From CAZNNH01 sp964574335 (GTDB lineage: Bacteria; Acidobacteriota; Vicinamibacteria; Fen-336), in contig CAZNNH010000145.1 of NCBI GenBank assembly GCA_964574335.1, positions 1-15,897 on the forward strand: DNA of 15,897 nt. Direction: 5' to 3'. Made by a program: the position numbers and the translations under genes. Position 1 is the first letter of the stretch. Each line of letters starts with the position of its first letter. The notes under the pieces are model-generated. The model did no database searches. It was not told the DNA's origin and saw nothing but the letters and a program-made list of their open reading frames with translations. Of the stretch, positions 7,082-13,963 are shown one piece after another.

Positions 7082-7702
7082 CTAGTGCAGCGACTCATCC
7101 TGCGGCGCGTCGTCATCGGCGCGCCGGGCCACCTTCACCAGCGCGGGACGCAGCAGCCGCTCCTTGAACCGGTACCCCTTTCGAAAGACCTCGACAATCA
7201 TACCTTCTTCGACGCCCTGAACGGGCTCGTATGCGAGCGCCTGGTGGACCTCGGGATCGAATCGCGCCCGGGTCGGGTCCAGCCCCTCCAGGCCCTCTGC
7301 CTCGAGCGCGGCCAGGAGCTCGCGGTGGGTCAGCTCCACGCCTTCGCGAAGGGCGGCACAGTCGTTGTCGGCGGCGCCCAAGGCACGCTCGAGGTTGTCC
7401 AGGGTGGGAAGCAGCACGGCCAGGAGGCCGGCGGCGGTATCGAGCCCGAACGCCTGTCGCTCGCGGCCTACGCGCTTCTTGTAGTTCTCCAGCTCGGCCG
7501 CCTTGCGGAGCAACTTCTCGTGGATCTCGTTGCGCTCCTTGCGAAGGCTCTCGAGCTGCTCCGGGGTGGGGGGCACAGGCTGAAGCCCCGACGGTTCCGC
7601 CGCCGGGTCCACCGGGGCGGGAGAGGGCTCGGCCTCAGGCCCCTGGCCGGGCCCATCGATCGCAGGCTCGTCGGGCACGGCCGGGTCGTCGGGAGATCTC
7701 AC
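7082..7702 (-). CDS. grpE: Nucleotide exchange factor GrpE
   Basis: GrpE releases ADP from DnaK and acts as a thermosensor. The 206-residue protein has a disordered Pro/Ala/Glu-rich head (1-50), a long coiled-coil helix (about 45-95, LRKERNEIHEKLLRKAAELE), the family region ENYKKRVGRERQAFGLDT, and a C-terminal beta domain ending EVFRKGYRFKERLLRPALVKV. The start codon is GTG at 7702. It overlaps the hrcA stop as GTGA and is preceded by GGAG at eight bases, so translation is coupled to the repressor gene. The order hrcA-grpE-dnaK-dnaJ is the classical HrcA-regulated operon. Confidence 0.95.
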   Translation of the reverse strand: MRSPDDPAVPDEPAIDGPGQGPEAEPSPAPVDPAAEPSGLQPVPPTPEQLESLRKERNEIHEKLLRKAAELENYKKRVGRERQAFGLDTAAGLLAVLLPTLDNLERALGAADNDCAALREGVELTHRELLAALEAEGLEGLDPTRARFDPEVHQALAYEPVQGVEEGMIVEVFRKGYRFKERLLRPALVKVARRADDDAPQDESLH

Positions 7703-8742
7703 GGATGGGACTCCACCAAGGCGCCGGCGACCGCTCGGGCCACCCGGTCCACCAGGTTGATCATGCGCGCGTACTCCATGCGGGTCGAGCCCAGTACCCC
7801 GACGCCCCAGCCCGACTCACCCTCGAGGGGGCAGCCGGCGGTGACCACTGCCAGATCGTGGAGGTCCGGCTCGGGGTTCTCGTGGCCGATGATGACTCGG
7901 ACCCCCTCTCCGGAGATGCAGGCGGTGAGGATCTTGACCAGGCGGCTCTTCTCCTCGAAGGTCTTGAACAGGTGGCGCATCCGGTCGAGGTCTTCGAACT
8001 CGGGCTTCCCCAGCATGTGGGAGGCGCCGTCCAGGAAGACCCGGCCATCCTCCCGCCCGCCCGCGAAGGCCCGCTCGCCGATCGAGAGCACCTTCTTGAG
8101 AAGCGTGTCGTAGAGGGCCTTCTCCTGACCCATCAGCTCCAGGAGCCGGGCCCGGATGCCCGCCAGCGTCATCCCTGCGAAATGCGTGTTCAGGTAGTTG
8201 GTGCAGGCCTGCAGCTCGTCTGGGGAGATGTGCTCCTGCACCTCGATCATCTTGTTGGTGAGCAGGCCGGTCGCCGACACCATCACCACCAGTATCCGCG
8301 GGTGGGGGAGCCGGACCAGGTCGATGTGGCGGAAGCGGGCGCGAGCGATGTCCGGGGCCAGCACGAAGCCGACGTTGCGGCTCAGGCGCGACAGCACCCG
8401 CGACGCCTTCTCGAGCATCTCGGTGGGGGCGGCGCCGCCGCGCAGGCCCGACTCGATCAGACAGGCGTCCGCCTGGGTCAGCTCTCCCTGATTCATGAGG
8501 CTGTCGACATAGAGCCGATAACCCTCGTCGGTGGGCATGCGGCCGGCGCTGGTGTGGGGGTGGTCGAGGAGGCCGATCCGCTCGAGCTCTGCCATCACCG
8601 ACCGGATGGTGGCCGAGGACAGGGTCCGTCCCAGCGCCCGTGAGAGGCTCTCCGAGCCCACCGGCTCTCCGGTCGCGATGTGCATGTCTATGAGCGACTT
8701 GAGGACCTGGCTCCGTCGCTCATCCAGTTGCGGAGTGGCCAT
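7699..8742 (-). CDS. hrcA: Heat-inducible transcription repressor HrcA
   Basis: HrcA represses groE and dnaK operons at normal temperature, classically by binding the CIRCE palindrome. The 347-residue protein has an N-terminal winged helix (about 5-75, with SSATIRSVMAELERIGLL), the signature HPHTSAGRMPTDEGYRLYVD, a GAF-like middle, and a C-terminal dimerisation part ending in an EYARMINLVDRVA helix. I place the start at the ATG at 8742 (MATPQLDERR). The longer GTG option at 8775 would put the perfect TATAAT box inside the coding region and gives a non-conserved extension. There is no Shine-Dalgarno sequence before the ATG, and the predicted transcription start coincides with it, so the mRNA is probably leaderless. 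No CIRCE-like repeat is visible upstream. Confidence 0.94.
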   Translation of the reverse strand: MATPQLDERRSQVLKSLIDMHIATGEPVGSESLSRALGRTLSSATIRSVMAELERIGLLDHPHTSAGRMPTDEGYRLYVDSLMNQGELTQADACLIESGLRGGAAPTEMLEKASRVLSRLSRNVGFVLAPDIARARFRHIDLVRLPHPRILVVMVSATGLLTNKMIEVQEHISPDELQACTNYLNTHFAGMTLAGIRARLLELMGQEKALYDTLLKKVLSIGERAFAGGREDGRVFLDGASHMLGKPEFEDLDRMRHLFKTFEEKSRLVKILTACISGEGVRVIIGHENPEPDLHDLAVVTAGCPLEGESGWGVGVLGSTRMEYARMINLVDRVARAVAGALVESHP

Positions 8743-8749
8743 CCCCGCG

Positions 8750-8777
8750 ATTATACCCGGCGTCTCACCTGCCACAA
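8750..8777 (-). promoter_or_regulatory. hrcA: Promoter of the hrcA-grpE-dnaK-dnaJ-prmA-rsmE cluster
   Basis: The minus strand carries a perfect -10 box TATAAT (8750-8755). TTGTGG (8772-8777) lies 16 bases upstream as a weak -35 (three of six). The seven bases after the -10 box lead directly to the hrcA ATG at 8742, so the transcript would begin at or within a base or two of the start codon. I see no sigma32-type CTTGAA/CCCCAT pair. Confidence 0.65.
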
Positions 8778-8783
8778 GGCAGG
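8768..8783. promoter_or_regulatory. Perfect 6-bp inverted repeat over the hrcA -35 box
   Basis: The plus strand reads CCTGCC-ACAA-GGCAGG, a perfect inverted repeat with a 4-nt loop. It covers the putative -35 element of hrcA and lies 20 bp after the bactofilin stop. It could be an operator for the chaperone operon or a weak hairpin ending the bactofilin transcript. It has no following T-run, so it is not a standard intrinsic terminator. Confidence 0.35.
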
Positions 8784-8803
8784 GGTTTCGACCGGAGCCG
8801 GGC

Positions 8804-9235
8804 TCAGGGAGCTTCCTTGCGATCCGACATGTCGCTGCTGCCTCGGAAGACGGCGCCTTCCGCGATCACCACCCGTGGGGCCCGGATGTTGCCGACCAGC
8901 CGACCCGTCGACTGGATCTCGACCCGGGCCGAGACCTCCAGGTCGCCGAGCAGCTCACCGCTGATGATGGCCGAGCGCGCCTGGACCTTGGCCTTGACGG
9001 TTCCGCCGGCGCCGACGGTGAGGTCGCGGCCGATCCGAAGCTCACCCTCGACGGTGCCCAGGACCAGCACGTCCTCGTCGCCGCTGACCGTTCCCGTCAA
9101 GGTGGTCTTGGACCCGATCACACACGCGGCCGGGGGGGGCGGTGGCGCGGCTCGGGGCGTTGGGGGGGAGGCGGGGCGCGGCAGCTCGGCCGGACCGGCC
9201 GGCTTGGCCTCGGGGGGCTTGCCGAAGATTCCCAT
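8804..9235 (-). CDS. Bactofilin (polymer-forming cytoskeletal protein)
   Basis: Bactofilins polymerise without nucleotides into filaments that shape the cell envelope and place other machines, for example polar pilus or stalk components. The 143-residue protein has a Pro/Ala-rich disordered N-terminus (about 8-37), then the bactofilin domain from CVIGSKTTLTGTVSG onward. Its short repeated strands (VLVLGTVEGELR, LLGDLEVSARVEI, RLVGNIRAPRVVI) fold as a right-handed beta-helix, followed by a short charged tail. There is no membrane segment. The ATG at 9235 has GAGGAG about five bases upstream. It starts 52 nt after the tRNA-Gly on the same strand with no terminator between, so the two are probably co-transcribed. 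Confidence 0.92.
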   Translation of the reverse strand: MGIFGKPPEAKPAGPAELPRPASPPTPRAAPPPPPAACVIGSKTTLTGTVSGDEDVLVLGTVEGELRIGRDLTVGAGGTVKAKVQARSAIISGELLGDLEVSARVEIQSTGRLVGNIRAPRVVIAEGAVFRGSSDMSDRKEAP

Positions 9236-9287
9236 GGCGGCTCCTCAGGTCAAGAGACTCGGGCTCGAAACGCCTCCACGATGAAAA

Positions 9288-9363
9288 TGGAGCGGGCGAC
9301 GGGGCTCGAACCCGCGACACCGAGCTTGGGAAGCTCGTACTCTACCAGCTGAGCTACGCCCGC
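9288..9363 (-). tRNA. tRNA-Gly (anticodon CCC), CCA encoded
   Basis: The 76-nt minus-strand sequence folds as a complete cloverleaf: acceptor stem GCGGGCG/CGCCCGC, D-arm GCTCAGCTGGTAGAGT, anticodon stem CGAGC/GCTCG around loop TTCCCAA, T-arm GCGGG-TTCGAGC-CCCGT, discriminator T and an encoded CCA. The anticodon CCC (9328-9330) reads GGG glycine codons, and the U73 discriminator fits bacterial tRNA-Gly. It has its own promoter 20 bases upstream and is followed by only four T residues before the bactofilin gene. Confidence 0.97.
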
Positions 9364-9382
9364 TCGACGCTATGGCGACGCC

Positions 9383-9412
9383 ATCATAGCTGCGCTGGGC
9401 AGCGGCGGTCAA
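9383..9412 (-). promoter_or_regulatory. Promoter of tRNA-Gly (and probably the bactofilin gene)
   Basis: The minus strand shows TTGACC (9407-9412), an 18-bp spacer and TATGAT (9383-9388), each five of six to consensus. The tRNA begins 19 bases after the -10 box. The discriminator after the -10 box is GC-rich (GGCGTCG), a trait of stringently controlled stable-RNA promoters. A perfect palindrome, ATGGCG-A-CGCCAT (9372-9384), covers the predicted start site. Confidence 0.7.
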
Positions 9413-9438
9413 GGGAGACGCGGCCTCGGCTCCCAGGA

Positions 9439-10791
9439 TCACGACCCGGTGCGGATCACGGCCAGCACCTCGTCACGCCGCCTCTCCATCTGCTCGCGGG
9501 AGTACGCCTCGAGGTTGAGGCGGAGCAACGGCTCGGTGTTGGAGGGCCGGACGTTGAAGTGCCAGTCGTCGTAGTCGACCGAGACCCCATCCAGCTTGGT
9601 GATGCGGCTGTCGCCGTAGCGCCCTTCGAGGCGCCGCAGCGCGGCCGGGACGTCGTCGATGCGCGAGTTGATCTCACCCGAGATCCAGTAGCGGCTTCGA
9701 AGCGGGGCCAGGATCTGGCTGAGCGTCCTGGACTCGCGGCCCAGCATCTCCAGCACCACCAGCGCCGGGATCATCCCGTTGTCGGCGAAGAAGTTGTCGC
9801 GGAAGTAGTAGTGGCCCGAGACCTCCCCGCCGAAGACCGCGTTCTCCGTCCGCATCCGCTGCTTGATGAAGGCGTGGCCAACGCGGTTCTTGAGGGCCAC
9901 CCCGCCGGCGGCGGTGACGCGGTCGGCCACCGCCCGGGAGGCCCGCACGTCGTAGATGATGCGGGCCCCGGGGTTCTTCCGGCAGAAGGCCTCGGCCAGC
10001 ACCGCGGTGACGAAGTCGCCGGGGACGAAGGCCCCGGTATCGTCGATGAAGAAGCAGCGGTCGGCGTCGCCGTCCCAGGCGATCCCGAGATCGGCACCTT
10101 CGGCCACCACCCGCTCGACCAGCTCCCGCCGGTTCTCCTCGACCAGCGGGTCGGGTGGGTGGTTCGGAAAGGAGCCGTCGAGCTCGAAGTGCATCTTGAC
10201 CATCTTCAGGCGGAGCCTGGAGAGGATCGCCTCGGCGGCGACGGCACCCATGCCGTTCCCCGTGTCCAGCACTACCTTGAGCGGGGGGACCAGGCCTGGG
10301 TCGATGAAGCCCAGGCAGTGCTCGGCGTAGCGGTCGGTGACCGAGGCCTGGAGCAGCCTGCCCGTGGGCCGGTCGACCGGCGTCGCGAAGCGCCCCGCCC
10401 GCAACGCCTCTCGGATCTCCGTGATTCCAGCGTCTCCGGACAGGGCCAGGGCGCCGCGACGGACCAGCTTGATGCCGTTCCACTGCCTGGGGTTGTGGGA
10501 GGCGGTGACGATGGCGCCACCGTCGAGGTCGGCCTGGCCCACCTGGAAGTAGAGCATGTCGGTGCCGACAACGCCCAGGTCCGTGACGTCGCAACCCTGG
10601 CAGCGGGCACCCTCGATGAAGCCGGCGGCAATCTCGGGGGAGGAAGGGCGCACGTCGCGGCCGACGGCGATCCGGCGGGCGCCGAGGTACTCGACGAAGG
10701 CGTGGCCCACGCGCCGTGCCACCTCCCCGTTGATCTGGTCCGGAGCGATCCCCCGGATGTCGTAGGCCTTGAAGATGTGAGGATCGATCAT
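9439..10791 (-). CDS. Phosphomannomutase/phosphoglucomutase
   Basis: An alpha-D-phosphohexomutase that moves phosphate between C6 and C1 of mannose (or glucose), supplying mannose-1-phosphate for GDP-mannose and surface glycans. The 450-residue protein has all four family sites: phosphoserine loop TASHNP (96-101, Ser98), metal loop DGDADR (240-245), sugar-binding loop GGEVSGHYYF (321-330), and phosphate loop RPSNTEP (415-421). The substrate-loop motif GEVSG and overall length match the AlgC/ManB group rather than GlmM. The ATG at 10791 has GAGGT about eleven bases upstream. It follows the nucleotidyltransferase by 21 bp, and the pair makes chemical sense as consecutive steps. Whether mannose, glucose or both are used cannot be told from sequence alone. 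Confidence 0.93.
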   Translation of the reverse strand: MIDPHIFKAYDIRGIAPDQINGEVARRVGHAFVEYLGARRIAVGRDVRPSSPEIAAGFIEGARCQGCDVTDLGVVGTDMLYFQVGQADLDGGAIVTASHNPRQWNGIKLVRRGALALSGDAGITEIREALRAGRFATPVDRPTGRLLQASVTDRYAEHCLGFIDPGLVPPLKVVLDTGNGMGAVAAEAILSRLRLKMVKMHFELDGSFPNHPPDPLVEENRRELVERVVAEGADLGIAWDGDADRCFFIDDTGAFVPGDFVTAVLAEAFCRKNPGARIIYDVRASRAVADRVTAAGGVALKNRVGHAFIKQRMRTENAVFGGEVSGHYYFRDNFFADNGMIPALVVLEMLGRESRTLSQILAPLRSRYWISGEINSRIDDVPAALRRLEGRYGDSRITKLDGVSVDYDDWHFNVRPSNTEPLLRLNLEAYSREQMERRRDEVLAVIRTGS

Positions 10792-10812
10792 CTGGTCGTG
10801 ACCTCGCCGGCC

Positions 10813-11868
10813 TCAACCGGTGCGCGAGTGGTCGGGGAGCAGCGCCCCTTCGCCCAGGATGGTTCCGCTTCCGATCGTGACCGACCGGCCGACGCTCACC
10901 CGCCGAGCCAGAAGGGCGCCTTCGAGCCGCGCCCCGGCGGCGACCTGGCAGCCCGGCCACAGCACCGAGCCGGCGACCTCGGCACCCTCGCCGAGGTGGA
11001 CGTCGTCGAGCAGCACCGCGGCGTCGGTGACCCGGGCGCCGGCGGCGACCTGGCAGCGGCGGCCGATGTAGAAGGCCCCCTCGAGCCGGGCCGACGGGTG
11101 GACCACCGCGTCGGGCTCGACCAAGCCTCCGCCCTGGGGTTTGGCCGTGAGGGGGGCGGCGAGGCGGGTCTCGAGGAGATCGCGGTGAACCTGGCGGTAC
11201 TTGGCCGGGGTGCCGATGTCGATCCAGTAGCCCCGGTGCACGTGGGCGGCGACGTGGTCGCCGCGCTGCAGCAGGTCAGGGAAGAAGCCCCGCTCGATCG
11301 AGTGCGGCACCGCCTCGGGGATCAGGGCCAGGGTCTCGGTCTGGAGGATGTAGATGCCGGCGTTGATGGTGTTGGTGGTGATCTGCTCCGGCCCCGGCTT
11401 CTCGATGAAGCGGCTCACCCGGTGGGCCGTGGTGGTCTCGACCAGACCGTACGCGGCGGGGTTCTCGACCGGGGTGAGCACGATGGTGGCCGCTGCCCGA
11501 GCGGCACGATGGCCGGCGACCACCGCCTCCAGGTCCACATCGGTCAGCACGTCGCCGTTGAAGACCACGGTGGTCTCGTCGAGGTGGGGCTCGGCGAACT
11601 TCAGCGCCCCCCCGGTGCCCAGCGGACGGTCCTCGACGGCATACCGGATCCGGCAGCCCAGCGAGCGCCCATCACCGAAAACCGCCTGGATCTTGTCGGG
11701 CTGATAGCCGATCGAGAAGACCACCTCGGTGACACCGGCCCGGGCGAGGAGATCGAGCTGATAGCGCAGGAGTGGCCGATCCAGCACCGGAACCACCGGC
11801 TTCGGGACACCGAGCGTGAGCGGCCGGAGCCGGGTGCCCTCGCCTCCGGCCAGGATGACGGCTTTCAA
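10813..11868 (-). CDS. Sugar-1-phosphate nucleotidyltransferase, probably mannose-1-phosphate guanylyltransferase
   Basis: A nucleotide-sugar pyrophosphorylase, most likely making GDP-mannose from GTP and mannose-1-phosphate. The 351-residue protein has the signature LAGGEGTRLRPLT (6-18) with Lys23, the base-recognition part RPLGTGGAL (81-89), metal-site Asp in FNGDVLTDVDL (103-113), FIEKP (154-158), and YWIDIGTPAKY (214-224). It then has a C-terminal left-handed beta-helix of hexapeptide repeats (about 250-345). The start is TTG at 11868; the only nearby ATG upstream is out of frame and a stop precedes it in frame. The next gene encodes the matching mutase. Glucose-1-phosphate thymidylyl- or uridylyltransferase activity is the alternative; the FNGDVL context and partner gene favour GDP-mannose. 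Confidence 0.88.
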   Translation of the reverse strand: MKAVILAGGEGTRLRPLTLGVPKPVVPVLDRPLLRYQLDLLARAGVTEVVFSIGYQPDKIQAVFGDGRSLGCRIRYAVEDRPLGTGGALKFAEPHLDETTVVFNGDVLTDVDLEAVVAGHRAARAAATIVLTPVENPAAYGLVETTTAHRVSRFIEKPGPEQITTNTINAGIYILQTETLALIPEAVPHSIERGFFPDLLQRGDHVAAHVHRGYWIDIGTPAKYRQVHRDLLETRLAAPLTAKPQGGGLVEPDAVVHPSARLEGAFYIGRRCQVAAGARVTDAAVLLDDVHLGEGAEVAGSVLWPGCQVAAGARLEGALLARRVSVGRSVTIGSGTILGEGALLPDHSRTG

Positions 11869-11891
11869 GGCCTCGCTTCCATCGGCCGGCG

Positions 11892-11900
11892 ATCATAGCA
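11892..11900 (-). promoter_or_regulatory. Extended -10 promoter of the nucleotidyltransferase-mutase operon
   Basis: The minus strand reads TGC-TATGAT, an extended -10 element 23 bases before the TTG start at 11868. No clear -35 box is seen. The predicted start near 11884 leaves a short leader of about 16 nt. Confidence 0.5.
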
Positions 11901-11962
11901 CGGCCCCACAGATGCGGCGGGATGGAGAGGGCTCGGGGAAGGAACGTTGTCCCCAGGTCGGC

Positions 11963-11968
11963 TACAAT
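11963..11968 (+). promoter_or_regulatory. Candidate -10 box of pgsA
   Basis: TACAAT (five of six to consensus) lies 40 bases before the preferred TTG start of pgsA at 12009. Transcription would start near 11975, downstream of the ATG at 11967, which argues against that longer start. No good -35 box is present. Confidence 0.35.
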
Positions 11969-12008
11969 GGGCCGGCGGCCACGCCGTCCATCTCACAGGC
12001 TTCGACCA

Positions 12009-12620
12009 TTGAACCTGCCGAACGCACTCACCGCCCTCCGCATCTTCCTGGTGCCGCTGCTCGTCGTGGTCCTGATGACCCGAACCCACAACGGTCTGTT
12101 TCTGGGCGCCGGGATCTTCGGCGTCGCCGTGCTCACCGACTACCTGGACGGCTACTTTGCCCGTCGCCGCAATCAGGTGACCCGGATCGGGATCCTGCTC
12201 GACCCCATCGCCGACAAGCTTCTCACCGCGGCGGCCTTCATCTCGTTGGTGGAGCTCCGGGCGGCCCCGGCCTGGATGGTGGTGATCATCGTGGGGCGGG
12301 AGCTGGCTGTGACCTGGCTTCGGAACGTGGCCCTGGGGCGAGGGATCGTGATCGCGGCCTCGGGGCTGGGGAAGTCGAAGATGGTGGCCCAGGTGATCAG
12401 CATCTTCATGTTGATCCTGGGCCAGCGTTTCCCTTGGCTGCGGGGGCCGGCGCTCTTCTCGCTGTGGGTGGTGGTGGGGCTGGCTACGATCTCGGGCGTC
12501 GACTACTTCCGGAGGTTCTGGCGGGAGGTGGTCCGCTCGGAACGGGCAGACGCCGCGCCGGTTCCCGAGGCGCCCATCGATAGCGGAAGCCGGAGCGATC
12601 AGCCCGAGCTGTCGGTCTGA
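12009..12620 (+). CDS. pgsA: CDP-diacylglycerol-glycerol-3-phosphate 3-phosphatidyltransferase
   Basis: PgsA makes phosphatidylglycerol phosphate from CDP-diacylglycerol and glycerol-3-phosphate, the committed step to phosphatidylglycerol and cardiolipin, at the inner membrane. The CDP-alcohol phosphotransferase motif is complete: Asp44, Asp47-Gly48, Ala51-Arg52, Gly61, Asp65 and Asp69, within TDYLDGYFAR and GILLDPIAD. Several hydrophobic membrane segments follow, and a 25-residue polar tail ends the protein. I choose TTG at 12009, giving MNLPNALTALRI, the usual family N-terminus (203 residues). In-frame ATGs at 11922 and 11967 would add a basic, non-conserved extension and lie before the likely transcription start. 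A related CDP-alcohol transferase is possible, but the N-terminus and motif spacing favour PgsA. Confidence 0.9.
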   Translation: MNLPNALTALRIFLVPLLVVVLMTRTHNGLFLGAGIFGVAVLTDYLDGYFARRRNQVTRIGILLDPIADKLLTAAAFISLVELRAAPAWMVVIIVGRELAVTWLRNVALGRGIVIAASGLGKSKMVAQVISIFMLILGQRFPWLRGPALFSLWVVVGLATISGVDYFRRFWREVVRSERADAAPVPEAPIDSGSRSDQPELSV

Positions 12621-12642
12621 CCAGAAGGATACGGCGAGGGGC

Positions 12643-13791
12643 TCAGCGAAGCTCGACCCTGTCTCCGACCAGGATGGCACCCAGGCTGGAGAGGATCTTG
12701 GCGGTCGAGGTGCGGTCGCGAACGTCGATGATGGCCACCTCGCCGAGCACGTGGCGGATCTCGCCGCTGGGGTCGCCCTTCCGGTAGACGACCAGCAGAT
12801 TGCCGGGGGCGATGCCGGACTCGACACCGAGGTCGAGGGTGACCAGGTGGCCGGCGCCCGCCATCGTCAGGTCGCCGACGCCGATGATGTCGACGATGTA
12901 GCCCTGGAGCTTGCCGCTGGGCGGCGTGAGCCGGGTCGGAGGGTCCTGGCGCAGGGCCAGCGGCACGTTGGGCGCCTCGTAGGCGTCGAGGAAGTCGCCA
13001 AGATGGATGTCGGAGCACGCCATCTCGACCACCCCGAGAGCCGACTCGTTCTCGACCATCAGCACCCGCACCGTACCTTTGGTGAGGATCCTTCGGCCCA
13101 GCCCGTCGCCGTTCTTGGGGTGCTTGACCTTGCGCCCCTTGGCGTGGACCGCATAGACGTCACCGGCGCGAACCCCCGAGTTGGCACCCTTGTTGATGTA
13201 GAGGAACTCGTTCGTCCCGTAGGCGACCTTGCCCTTCTCTTCGCCTCCGCTGATTTGGAGGCTGTCGTCCACGTCCTCGTCGGTGACGTACCCGGCGCAG
13301 AACAGAGTGGTCTCCTCGGTGATGGGGTAGAGGAGCGACTCCGCCTGCTCGCCGGCCCCGTACTCCGTCGGCATGCCGGCGGCGCCCTCCTCGCCCTCCT
13401 CGGGCATCCCCTCCGGGCCAAGCTCGCCCGCGTGCTCCGCCACCACCTGTAAGCGCGGCAGCAGCAACGGGTCGCCCGGGTAGATCCAGTGGGCGTCGGC
13501 GATGTACTGGTTCTGCTCCCAGATCTGCGGCCAGAGGAACGGGCTGCCGAGGTAGGTGCCGGCCAGATCCCAGAGGGTGTCGCCGTCCTTGATGATCAGG
13601 TAGGGGGCGCCTTCTGGAATGCTGACAGGGTATTCGTACTTGGACCAGTGCCGGGCTACCTCGGCCGGGCCGGTCTGGAGGGTGGCCGGCTCAGGGGCTG
13701 CCGGCGGCGCTGCGTCCTGGGCGGTTGCGGGTGCCTGCATGAGGAACAGCACGGCGATGCCACAAAGCGCTGCGTCTGCCATGGATCTCAA
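12643..13791 (-). CDS. Secreted LysM-domain protein
   Basis: The 382-residue product has a Sec signal peptide (hydrophobic CGIAVLFLMQAP, probable cleavage near ATA-Q, residue 25) and a Pro/Ala linker. A LysM domain follows at about 64-113 (KDGDTLWDLAGTYLG, then WPQIWEQNQYIADAHWIYPG), which binds peptidoglycan. Next comes an acidic linker rich in Glu/Gly (about 120-145), then a C-terminal region of about 230 residues with beta-rich, repeated GVRAGDVYAV / GIAPGNLLVVY patterns. It probably acts in the periplasm on or near the wall; I see no catalytic motif. The start is uncertain. TTG at 13791 has GGGAGG exactly six bases upstream. ATG at 13782 (MADAALCG) is the alternative, and TTG at 13797 is too close to that site. 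It converges with pgsA, 22 bp apart. Confidence 0.85.
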   Translation of the reverse strand: MRSMADAALCGIAVLFLMQAPATAQDAAPPAAPEPATLQTGPAEVARHWSKYEYPVSIPEGAPYLIIKDGDTLWDLAGTYLGSPFLWPQIWEQNQYIADAHWIYPGDPLLLPRLQVVAEHAGELGPEGMPEEGEEGAAGMPTEYGAGEQAESLLYPITEETTLFCAGYVTDEDVDDSLQISGGEEKGKVAYGTNEFLYINKGANSGVRAGDVYAVHAKGRKVKHPKNGDGLGRRILTKGTVRVLMVENESALGVVEMACSDIHLGDFLDAYEAPNVPLALRQDPPTRLTPPSGKLQGYIVDIIGVGDLTMAGAGHLVTLDLGVESGIAPGNLLVVYRKGDPSGEIRHVLGEVAIIDVRDRTSTAKILSSLGAILVGDRVELR

Positions 13792-13922
13792 AGCCAACCT
13801 CCCGGGCCAGCAAGGGCGCCCGCCGAAAGCCTCAAGCCGCCTGCGCTACGCGCAATGGACCGAATCCAACCGGCTTGGGACTTACACCTATTGGCGGGAG
13901 GCTACCAGGAAAATCTCTGGGC

Positions 13923-13928
13923 AGTCAA
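13923..13928 (-). promoter_or_regulatory. Weak candidate -35 box upstream of the LysM gene
   Basis: On the minus strand TTGACT (five of six) follows an A-rich tract (seven A, 13932-13938) that could act as an UP element. The -10 region at the right spacing is poor: TAGCCT after 18 bases, three of six. The 160-bp gap 13804-13963 must hold some signal for the LysM gene, but I cannot fix the promoter. Confidence 0.25.
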
Positions 13929-13945
13929 GAGTTTTTTTGCTCTGT

Positions 13946-13962
13946 CTCAAGTGACACTTGAG
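13946..13962. promoter_or_regulatory. Perfect 17-bp palindrome, operator-like
   Basis: CTCAAGTG-A-CACTTGAG is a perfect inverted repeat of 8+8 bp around one base. It starts one base after the stop of the BamD-like gene and lies 18 bp upstream of the TTGACT box. No T-run follows directly on the minus strand, so it is not a typical terminator. Its odd symmetry resembles the binding site of a dimeric repressor. The regulator is unknown. Confidence 0.5.
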
Positions 13963-13963
13963 C

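Noticed and set aside
5573..8113. 846-codon plus-strand ORF opposite dnaK, grpE and part of hrcA
   Set aside because: Long antisense frames are expected opposite GC3-rich genes. It has no start region, ribosome binding site or protein-like composition of its own.
8743..8775. GTG start for hrcA 11 codons upstream
   Set aside because: It would place the perfect TATAAT box inside the coding sequence, and the added residues are not typical of HrcA.
9142..11898. 918-codon plus-strand ORF spanning bactofilin, the tRNA, the mutase and the nucleotidyltransferase
   Set aside because: It runs through a tRNA and three minus-strand genes and has low-complexity composition. It is a shadow ORF.
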